A program made the translations under genes and the position numbers. From assembly GCA_937967775.1 (NCBI GenBank), contig CALCJH010000382.1, positions 1 to 6,233 of the forward strand: a stretch of 6,233 nt of DNA, read 5' to 3'. This DNA comes from an uncultured bacterium. GTDB taxonomy: Bacteria > Armatimonadota > UBA5829 > DSUL01. The notes beneath the pieces were generated by a model. The model was not told where the DNA came from. It made no database searches and was given only the letters and a program-made list of their open reading frames with translations. Each line of letters opens with the position of its first letter. Within the stretch, counting starts at the first letter, position 1. This document shows, in pieces, positions 1-6,233 of this stretch.

Positions 1-19
1 GACGGATGGATGTGCTCAC
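1..19 (-). CDS. Possible start of the next gene (partial, cut by left edge)
   Basis: A GTG at 19-17 overlaps the TGA stop of alanine racemase (18-16) as GTGA, and the visible codons read M-S-T-S-I-R before the window ends. A GGTGA-like sequence lies about 8 nt upstream of this GTG and could act as a weak ribosome binding site. The same GTGA arrangement occurs at the two preceding junctions, which makes a coupled downstream gene plausible. Only six codons are visible, so no function can be proposed, and the frame could close just outside the window. Confidence 0.4.
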
Positions 20-1152
20 CGTAGATTCACCCGCGGGACGCGCGCCGTGACCTGACACGTCAGTTCGTAGGGAATGGTGCCCAGCCGCCAGGCCAGCTCA
101 TCGCACCGCAGCACAGACTCTCGCTGGACGCCCCAGAAGACTGCCTCATCCCCCACGCGGACGCCGGGAATGTCCGTCACGTCCAGCATTGTCATATCCA
201 TACACACACGCCCCGCGATAGGCGCCTCCATCCCCCGCACCAGCGCGAAACCGTTATTGGAGAGCCGCCGGGGCAGTCCGTCCCCGTAGCCGATGCTGAC
301 GGTGGCGATCCGCGAAGGCCGCTTCGCCACCCATGTCCTGCCGTAGCTGACGGTGGAACCCGCTGGAACGTCTTTCAGGAAAACAACGCGCGCAGCCAGC
401 GTCATCACCGGCCGAAGCCGCGCCGAGGGCGGTGCTCCCGGTCCGGGATAGCTGCCGTAAAGCATGATCCCAGGCCGGACCGCATCGAAGCGGCCCTCCG
501 GCAACCCGAGGATGGCTCCGCTGTTTGCCGCATGCCGGAGAAGCGGGCGGCCGATCGCCCCGATGACATCATCACATATCCGGAAGAAGCGCGCGGTCTG
601 TTCGCGGGAGAAAGAGAGGTCCTCCTCATCCGAGCACGGGTAGTGGGTCATAATGCCCTGGAGCCGTATCCCCGGCAGGGCGTCCAGAGCAAGGGCGGTC
701 TCCACCGCCTGCTCCGGGCGCACTCCCAGACGCCCCATGCCCGTGTCCACCTTCAGGTGAACACCCACCACCCTTCCGGCAGAAGCGGCCGCCCGGGAAA
801 GATCCGACGCGAACGCGAGATCGCAGACGAGGGTCTGCGATGAGGTCTCCAGGAGGGCGGCAATCTCATCCGGAAGCAGCGCCCCGAGCACCAGACGGGG
901 GGTATCCGGACAGGCTGAAGCAAGCAGCGCGGCCTCCTCCACCGTGGCCACGCAGAAACCTTCCACGCCTTCTTCCTGCAGCGCTAGCGCCACCGGAACC
1001 AGACCGTGGCCGTAGGCGTCGGCCTTCACGGCGGGCCATATCTGCACCCCGGGCCCGGCAAGACGGCGCGCTTCGCGCAGGTTGTGGCGCAGGGAACCAA
1101 GGTCCACCCTCGCCACCACCCTGAATGATCCTTCCGCCACCACCGCCCTCAC
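16..1152 (-). CDS. alr: Alanine racemase (PLP-dependent)
   Basis: Interconverts L- and D-alanine in the cytoplasm, supplying D-alanine for peptidoglycan. The protein is 378 aa from the GTG at 1152, a normal length for the family. The N-terminal TIM barrel carries the PLP lysine motif VKADAYGHG (Lys43, Tyr47), KVDTGMGRLG near 134-143, HAANS near 207-211 and VRPGIMLYG near 225-233. The C-terminal beta domain has IGYGDG with the second catalytic tyrosine (about Tyr289) and the substrate-entry motif CMDM near 317-320. No key residue is missing. Start choice: GTG at 1152 overlaps the TGA of the upstream gene (GTGA), as at the neighbouring junctions, but its GGAAGG abuts the codon directly. GTG codons at 1143 and 1140 are in frame, and 1140 has the best-placed GAGG (6 nt away), so the protein may be 3 or 4 residues shorter. 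It is the third gene of a tightly packed block. Family assignment is secure; the exact start is not. Confidence 0.95.
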   Translation of the reverse strand: MRAVVAEGSFRVVARVDLGSLRHNLREARRLAGPGVQIWPAVKADAYGHGLVPVALALQEEGVEGFCVATVEEAALLASACPDTPRLVLGALLPDEIAALLETSSQTLVCDLAFASDLSRAAASAGRVVGVHLKVDTGMGRLGVRPEQAVETALALDALPGIRLQGIMTHYPCSDEEDLSFSREQTARFFRICDDVIGAIGRPLLRHAANSGAILGLPEGRFDAVRPGIMLYGSYPGPGAPPSARLRPVMTLAARVVFLKDVPAGSTVSYGRTWVAKRPSRIATVSIGYGDGLPRRLSNNGFALVRGMEAPIAGRVCMDMTMLDVTDIPGVRVGDEAVFWGVQRESVLRCDELAWRLGTIPYELTCQVTARVPRVNLR

Positions 1153-2054
1153 CCTTCCGCCCGTGCGACGGGGTTTCGCAGCAGCCCGACACCCTCCACG
1201 AACACCTCCACAACATCCCCCGGGACCAGAGGTCCGACGCCTTCCGGCGTCCCCAGCGCGATGACGTCTCCGGGAGACAGCGTGATATAGCGTGAGATGA
1301 ACGCGATGATCCTGTCCGGCGGAAAGAGCATGTCTTTGGCATCGCCCTGCTGGCGCAGATCGCCGTTCACCCGGCATTCGATCCGCCCGGCCAGGGGCCA
1401 CGGCATTTCATCGGCGGTGACCAGCCAGGGTCCGATCGGCCCGAAGGTGTCCATCCCCTTGGAGCGGAGCCAGGGATGACCGCGCCCGGCGTCCTGGCGC
1501 TGAAGATCCCGCGCGGTCAGGTCGTTGAAGCAGGTATAGCCTGCGATGAACTCCCGCGCTCGCTCCACAGGGATATTGCGTCCGCCCCGTCCCACGATCA
1601 CCGCCACTTCGGCTTCGTGATCCACCCGCCCGACGGACTCCGGGCAACGCACCTCGTGTCCGTGTCCGATCAGGCTGGAGACGGCCTTGGCAAAGATGAT
1701 CGGCTCCTCCGGCGCTTCGTAGCCTCCCTCGCGAGCGTGGGAGGCGAAATTGCGGCCGACGGCCAGAACCTGCCGCGGCCGGTCCACCGGTGGCAGAAAG
1801 TCCAGTTCCTCCAAAGCCGGGCAGGCCATCCCGAGCCGCAGTTCTCCGGCCAGACGCTCAATGGCCAGGGCGGCGGGCGGATCCAGCCAGCCCGCCTCGA
1901 TCCAGGCGCAGACAGAAGAAGCCTCTGATGGAGCGGGCATTCCCAGACGCCGGGCGAGCAGCGGCACCAGTTCCGTCAGATCCACCACCCGATCCTGCAG
2001 CACGCAGCCGATCGCGGGAGGTCCCCCGTCTCTCCTGAACCGGGCCAGCTTCAC
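1149..2054 (-). CDS. Fumarylacetoacetate hydrolase (FAH) family protein
   Basis: A 301-aa member of the FAH superfamily, metal-dependent enzymes that cleave, decarboxylate or isomerise beta-keto acids. Residues about 1-85 form the small N-terminal domain (VKLARFRRDGG start); the catalytic domain begins near LAVGRNFASHAREGG. His106 and Glu109 in the HARE sequence match the His-Glu dyad known on the lid helix of FAHD1-type acylpyruvases and oxaloacetate decarboxylases. Glu147 and Glu149 (VDHEAEVAVI) and Asp178 (CFNDLTARD) fit the Mg/Mn triad, with the same 31-residue spacing as in HpcE. Lys199 (SKGMDTFGPIGPW) and GTPEGVG at 268-274 are also family hallmarks. GTG at 2054 was chosen because it overlaps the TGA of the aminotransferase as GTGA and gives the expected N-terminus; GGAGAG lies about 11 nt upstream. 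Substrate unknown: acylpyruvase/oxaloacetate decarboxylase activity or a 2-hydroxyhepta-2,4-dienedioate isomerase-like role are both possible. No aromatic-degradation genes are nearby. Confidence 0.92.
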   Translation of the reverse strand: MKLARFRRDGGPPAIGCVLQDRVVDLTELVPLLARRLGMPAPSEASSVCAWIEAGWLDPPAALAIERLAGELRLGMACPALEELDFLPPVDRPRQVLAVGRNFASHAREGGYEAPEEPIIFAKAVSSLIGHGHEVRCPESVGRVDHEAEVAVIVGRGGRNIPVERAREFIAGYTCFNDLTARDLQRQDAGRGHPWLRSKGMDTFGPIGPWLVTADEMPWPLAGRIECRVNGDLRQQGDAKDMLFPPDRIIAFISRYITLSPGDVIALGTPEGVGPLVPGDVVEVFVEGVGLLRNPVARAEG

Positions 2055-3289
2055 CGGTCCACCAGCTCTCCGTGATACTTCTGCACCTTCGCCACCGCCT
2101 CCACGATGCTGTCCATATCTGATTTGGTCCCCAGCAGCACCGACTGATGCAGCCACATCAGCCGATTGTCGCACAGCTCCTCACAGACCGGGCAACTGAC
2201 GGTGGTGTAGTCTACTTCGCGCTTCACGTGACGGCAGGCGAACGGGCAGGAGCCCGGCTGAATGCCTGTGAACAGCTTCTCGCGATACAGCGGAACGTAG
2301 CCTCCCGAGACCGGAATACCTTCAGCCGAAATGGCCTCCACAATCCGGGACTTGGGCAGGTCGCCGAACGCCTTAGGATCCACCTTAAAGATGAACAGAT
2401 GCCAGGCGTGGGAAGTGACAGGCTTCGGCCGCACCTGGCAAGACACCCCCGGCACCTGATTCAGCTTCTCAGCAAGATACGCCGCGTTCTCCTCCCGCCG
2501 CTTCATCTGGGCAGGCACGCGCGGGAGCTGAGCCAGGAGCACCGCCGCCTGCCACTCGGTCATCCTGTAGTTGGACCCGATGTTGCGGTGCTGGTACCAC
2601 TGTCCGCCGGGGATGCGGCCGACATTGTGGATGGACCAGCATTTCTCAAAGATGTCCCGGTCGTTGGTGACGATCAACCCGCCTTCCCCTGCCGTCATGT
2701 TCTTGCTGGACTGGAAGCTGAATGCTCCCACGTGTCCGATGGATCCGACCCTCTGGCCGGCCCACTCCGCGCCGTGCGCCTGAGCGCAGTCCTCGATGAC
2801 GAACAGCCCGTGCCGCTCCGCCACCTGGAGGATGGCATCCATGTCGCAGGGCATCCCCCCGATGTGTACGGCCATGATGGCCTTCGTCTGAGGAGTGATG
2901 GCTGCCTCAATCTTTTCCGGATCAAGGCAGAACGTGTCCGGGTGGATGTCCGCGAACACGGGGATGGCGTTGTTCAGGACCACGGCCGTGGCCGAGGCGA
3001 TGAACGTATACGGAGGCAGAATGACCTCGTCCCCGAAGCTGATCCCGAGCGCCCGGATGGCGATCTCCAGCGCCGCCGTGCCGTTCGTCACCGAGACGGC
3101 ATACTCGCACTGCTGGAACGCGGCAAACTGTTCCTCGAAGCGCGGGACCACTCTCTGCTCCACCCCGCCCCACTGTCCGCTTTCCAGCACGTCCAGAACC
3201 GCGCGCCGCTCCTCCTCACCGAACACCGGCCAGCCATGGAACGGCTCACGCCTTGTCTTCTCGCCCCCGCAAACCGCCAGATGCGCCAT
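2051..3289 (-). CDS. DegT/DnrJ/EryC1/StrS-family PLP aminotransferase
   Basis: A 412-aa fold-type I PLP aminotransferase. Members usually transfer an amino group from glutamate or glutamine to a keto-sugar or keto-cyclitol, making amino sugars for surface glycans or natural products. Visible hallmarks: NGTAAL at 69-74 (phosphate binding), PPYTFIASA near 92-100, VIEDCAQAHGA with Asp167 contacting the PLP ring nitrogen, and SFQSSKN with Lys196 as the Schiff-base lysine, followed by AGEGG. NYRMTEWQAA near 240-249 is also typical. The opening (VCGGEKTRREPF, then GQWGG) resembles the branch that includes glutamine:scyllo-inosose aminotransferases, so a sugar or cyclitol substrate is an inference. 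Residues 348-373 hold five cysteines (see findings). ATG at 3289 was preferred over the in-frame GTG at 3304 because AGGG sits 6 nt before the ATG, whereas no good site precedes the GTG. It lies 121 nt after the DAHP synthase and overlaps the next gene by 4 nt. Confidence 0.93.
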   Translation of the reverse strand: MAHLAVCGGEKTRREPFHGWPVFGEEERRAVLDVLESGQWGGVEQRVVPRFEEQFAAFQQCEYAVSVTNGTAALEIAIRALGISFGDEVILPPYTFIASATAVVLNNAIPVFADIHPDTFCLDPEKIEAAITPQTKAIMAVHIGGMPCDMDAILQVAERHGLFVIEDCAQAHGAEWAGQRVGSIGHVGAFSFQSSKNMTAGEGGLIVTNDRDIFEKCWSIHNVGRIPGGQWYQHRNIGSNYRMTEWQAAVLLAQLPRVPAQMKRREENAAYLAEKLNQVPGVSCQVRPKPVTSHAWHLFIFKVDPKAFGDLPKSRIVEAISAEGIPVSGGYVPLYREKLFTGIQPGSCPFACRHVKREVDYTTVSCPVCEELCDNRLMWLHQSVLLGTKSDMDSIVEAVAKVQKYHGELVDR

Positions 3290-3410
3290 TTCGAGCCCTG
3301 TCACTCTTTCAAAACGAGAATGGCCCCCGGCCCGCCTCCGCCCTGATTTCAGGCGCAGCGCCGGAGAGCCATCTGCCCGGTCTCTAGAACAGCGGCGAAA
3401 GTGCTGCCTC
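3290..3410 (-). other. Gap between DAHP synthase and aminotransferase
   Basis: This 121-nt stretch is the only sizeable break in the left part of the gene block. I see only very short inverted repeats: GGCG-CTG-CGCC around 3364-3354 and GGCC-GGG-GGCC around 3332-3322. The second is followed by ATTCTCGTTTT, which faintly resembles a terminator but has a stem of only 4 bp. No convincing -35/-10 pair is present. I cannot say whether transcription stops here, restarts, or reads through. Confidence 0.5.
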
Positions 3411-4433
<1,023 letters not shown>

Positions 4434-4442
4434 TGCTTCCGG

Positions 4443-5048
4443 CTACTCCTCTCCCGCATCCCCGGAGCTGCCGGACACCGCTACAGACACTCGGGACGGT
4501 CGGATGACCTCCGATGCCAGGGTGTAACCCTTCTGCAACTCGTGAACGATCGTATTCTCCGGATGCTCCGAGTCCTCCACGCGCATCACGGCCTCGTGCA
4601 TGGAGGGATCGAATTCGCGCCCGACCGCCTCGATGGGCTGGACTCCTTCGCTCTCCAGCACGCTCATAAGCTTGCGCAGCGTCATCACCAGCCCGTCGTG
4701 CAGCGCCTCGAAGCTCTGCGACTCCTCCGCGGAGGTCAGCGCGCGCTCGAAATCATCAATGATGGGCAGGATCTTCAGCACCAGCTCGCGCGTGGCGAAC
4801 TGGCGGGCCCGGGCTTCCTGCTCCGCCACCCGCTTCTTGTAGTTCGCGAAGTCCGCCAGAGCGCGCAGGTAGCGCTGATGCTCCTCCTCCGCCCGCGCGC
4901 GCTCCGCTTCAAGCTGAGCGAGAAGGTCGCTGGAGTCTGCCACGCTCGCGGCGTCCTCAAGGGTGTCCTCCGTGCTCAGACCCTCTCTGGCCTGGCCGGT
5001 CTGCTCCACCTGCTCAAGCTCATCAAGCTCTTCCGATCTTCTCGTCAT
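4443..5048 (-). CDS. grpE: GrpE, nucleotide exchange factor for DnaK
   Basis: Cytoplasmic co-chaperone that releases ADP from DnaK and so drives the Hsp70 folding cycle; in some bacteria it also acts as a thermosensor. At 201 aa it has the normal length. Residues 1-40 are acidic and probably disordered, about 41-90 form the long dimerising coiled coil with the family motif RYLRALADFANYKKRV, 91-135 give the helical bundle (LPIIDDFERAL), and 140-191 form the beta domain that contacts DnaK, with GREFDPSMHEAV, NTIVHELQKGYTL and VIRPSRVSVA. The tail after about 191 is short and acidic. The ATG at 5048 is preceded by GGAAAG a few bases away, with a further GGAG 12 nt upstream. It lies 202 nt after hrcA and 9 nt before the DAHP synthase. 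DnaK, its obligate partner, is not in the window. No residue looks anomalous. Confidence 0.97.
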   Translation of the reverse strand: MTRRSEELDELEQVEQTGQAREGLSTEDTLEDAASVADSSDLLAQLEAERARAEEEHQRYLRALADFANYKKRVAEQEARARQFATRELVLKILPIIDDFERALTSAEESQSFEALHDGLVMTLRKLMSVLESEGVQPIEAVGREFDPSMHEAVMRVEDSEHPENTIVHELQKGYTLASEVIRPSRVSVAVSGSSGDAGEE

Positions 5049-5250
5049 GGCTTTCCGCTACTCCGTTCGTGGCGGTGCTCAATGCGCCGCCTCTGTATTG
5101 TGGCATGTTTGCGGGGATTTCCACCCGGAGGCACGATCTCCCATCTGCATTGTACCCTTCCTTCGAGACAGCAGGCCAAGTGCGACGGCAACAGCCCCGG
5201 AGGCAGCAAAGGGGAACCAGCTCTGGCCGGCAGGAAGCCGCCCGGGGGAA
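5049..5250 (-). other. Gap between hrcA and grpE
   Basis: This 202-nt region has no recognisable gene. No CIRCE element (TTAGCACTC-N9-GAGTGCTAA) is visible in it. It contains a weak promoter-like pair (listed separately), small hairpins such as CGGC-TTCCT-GCCG near 5242-5230 and CCAG-AG-CTGG near 5226-5217, neither followed by a T-run, and a 10-base direct repeat TGCCTCCGGG at 5205-5196 and 5133-5124. One frame is open throughout (see findings), but its translation, rich in Pro, Gly and Arg, does not resemble a protein I know. Confidence 0.6.
5149..5179 (-). promoter_or_regulatory. Weak sigma70-like promoter candidate upstream of grpE
   Basis: A -10-like TACAAT (5154-5149) matches five of six consensus positions. 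A -35-like TTGGCC (5179-5174) matches four of six and is separated from it by 19 bp, slightly longer than the ideal 17. Transcription would start near 5142, giving a leader of roughly 90 nt before grpE. It could let grpE and the DAHP synthase be expressed independently of the HrcA-controlled promoter presumed to lie upstream of hrcA, outside the window. Such matches arise by chance, so this is only a candidate. Confidence 0.25.
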
Positions 5251-6233
5251 TCAAGTAGGCAGCAGGGTGTCCAGAGCAGACGAGAGTGCTCGTGCCGCCA
5301 GCCCGACGGCGCTCACGGAGCGATCATAATCCATGCGGGTGGGTCCGCAGACACCGATACTGCCCCGCACTCCGCTCCAAGAGCCATAGGAGGCCGCCAC
5401 CAGACTGCAGGAGCGCATGACCTCGATGGGATTCTCCCCGCCGATGACCACCTGCGGCTTTTCCCCGGCGCCAGCGGCCAGCAGGAGCTGCCCCATGGTC
5501 CTTTCGTCCTCCAGCACGGACAGCACGAGTTCCAGGCCCGGCTGCTCCCGGAACTCCGGCTGCCTCACGAAGTAGCCGGTGCCGTCCACGATGACATCGG
5601 GCAGGCTTACATCGCGAGCCGCGTGCTCCAGGAACTCCCGCACCCGCCCCCCCAGAACTGTGGCAGGGCCGGGCTGGAGGTCCGCCTGACAGGTTCCATT
5701 CAGGATATCCTCGGACGTGCGGTTCAGATACGCCGTGCAGACCGCTTTGCGCATCTGCCCCAGAAGAGTCCCCGCGACCGGCGCATCCAGGACGGCCTGC
5801 CGCGCCTGGCCATTGGACCAGATGCTCAGAGCAAGGATCCTGCCGCCGGAGATCTCCTGGAGGTCAAGATACTTCAGTTTGATACCTGAAGCGAGCGGCG
5901 TTGTGGCCAGGGCGGTCAGGTGGGTGACGACAGAGAGCATCCGGCAGGTCGCGGCGATCAGGTCATCCACCGCCGTATGCTCCCGCATCAGGCCGGTCTC
6001 CATAGGCGGCAGCTGACGCACGGCTTGAGGATCGCGGGGCATCAGGCGATCCACATAGTAACGGTAGCCCAGATCCGACGGGATGCGGCCTGCACTGGTA
6101 TGGGGCTGCAGGAGATAGCCCATCTCCGACATGGCCGCCATTTCGTTCCGCACAGTGGCCGACTTGACGCCGAGGCCGGAGCTGGAGCTGATGTAATCCG
6201 AAGACACCGGCTCCGCCGTCGCCACGTACTTCC
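5251..6233 (-). CDS. hrcA: Heat-inducible transcription repressor HrcA (5' end cut by window)
   Basis: HrcA binds CIRCE operators as a dimer and represses class I heat-shock genes (groESL, dnaK operon), with its folding dependent on GroEL. About 326 codons are visible. The reading frame runs off the right edge, where K-Y precedes VATAEPVSS, matching the family's usual 'YV.TGEPVGS', so only about 20 N-terminal residues are missing; the GTG at 6225 is not the true start. The winged-helix DNA-binding domain is clear (VKSATVRNEMA, then GYLLQPHTSAGRIPSDLGYRYYVD). The middle is the GAF-like domain with its inserted dimerisation segment. The C-terminal signature appears as IGGENPIEVMRSCSLVAASYG and GSIGVCGPTRMDYDR. 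The TGA stop is at 5253-5251. Its promoter and any CIRCE site would lie beyond the right edge. Confidence 0.97.
   Translation of the reverse strand, partial: KYVATAEPVSSDYISSSSGLGVKSATVRNEMAAMSEMGYLLQPHTSAGRIPSDLGYRYYVDRLMPRDPQAVRQLPPMETGLMREHTAVDDLIAATCRMLSVVTHLTALATTPLASGIKLKYLDLQEISGGRILALSIWSNGQARQAVLDAPVAGTLLGQMRKAVCTAYLNRTSEDILNGTCQADLQPGPATVLGGRVREFLEHAARDVSLPDVIVDGTGYFVRQPEFREQPGLELVLSVLEDERTMGQLLLAAGAGEKPQVVIGGENPIEVMRSCSLVAASYGSWSGVRGSIGVCGPTRMDYDRSVSAVGLAARALSSALDTLLPT

Noticed and set aside
1153..1401. An N-terminal extension of alanine racemase to a GTG at 1401
   Set aside because: The extra 83 residues are Arg/Gly-rich, unlike any Alr N-terminus, and overlap the conserved 3' end of the FAH-family gene in another frame.
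2055..2174. An N-terminal extension of the FAH-family protein to a GTG at 2174
   Set aside because: The added 40 residues are low-complexity and overlap the C-terminus of the aminotransferase. GTG at 2054 gives the normal family N-terminus.
2147..3346. A 399-codon plus-strand open frame opposite the aminotransferase
   Set aside because: Same reasoning: it mirrors a gene with intact catalytic motifs, and its composition (many Arg, His, Asp and Leu) is that of an antisense shadow.
3322..3364. Rho-independent terminator after the DAHP synthase
   Set aside because: The only hairpins have 4-bp stems and the T-tract is short and interrupted, so this is too weak to call.
5049..5250. CIRCE operator between hrcA and grpE
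   Set aside because: No inverted repeat resembling TTAGCACTC-N9-GAGTGCTAA is present. The GAGCACC near 5080 has no matching second half.

Overview
The window holds six confidently identified bacterial protein-coding genes, all on the minus strand. Reading in the direction of transcription (high to low coordinates) they are hrcA (cut by the right edge), grpE, a type I-beta DAHP synthase, a DegT/DnrJ/EryC1/StrS-family aminotransferase, a fumarylacetoacetate hydrolase (FAH)-family protein, and alanine racemase. A probable seventh gene begins at the last bases of the left edge. The DNA is GC-rich (roughly 60-65% by eye), and several starts are GTG or TTG. I saw no RNA genes, insertion sequences, CRISPR arrays or phage genes.

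Right part (about 4434-6233): the heat-shock pair. HrcA is the repressor that binds CIRCE operators, and GrpE is the nucleotide-exchange factor for DnaK. They are separated by 202 nt, which contains one weak candidate promoter and nothing else I can firmly assign. In many bacteria this pair is followed by dnaK and dnaJ; here the gene 9 nt after grpE is a DAHP synthase of the Thermotoga maritima type, the first step of the shikimate pathway. The heat-shock locus is therefore either rearranged or split.

Left part (1-3289): after a 121-nt gap comes a tight block of aminotransferase, FAH-family enzyme, alanine racemase and a probable next gene. At all three junctions the stop of one gene can overlap the GTG of the next as GTGA, a pattern typical of translational coupling. 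The aminotransferase and FAH proteins belong to broad families, so their substrates cannot be named from sequence. Alanine racemase supplies D-alanine for peptidoglycan, so the organism presumably has a peptidoglycan wall.

Taxonomy: a GC-rich bacterium with HrcA, a GrpE of normal length and a DAHP synthase carrying the N-terminal ferredoxin-like regulatory domain. This would fit several deep-branching or Gram-positive-related lineages (for example Armatimonadota, Chloroflexota or Firmicutes-like groups). I cannot decide between them from this window.

I found no clear new biological system. The points most worth checking are the unusual heat-shock/shikimate gene order, the chain of GTGA overlaps, a cysteine-rich stretch in the aminotransferase, and the unexplained 202-nt gap between hrcA and grpE.
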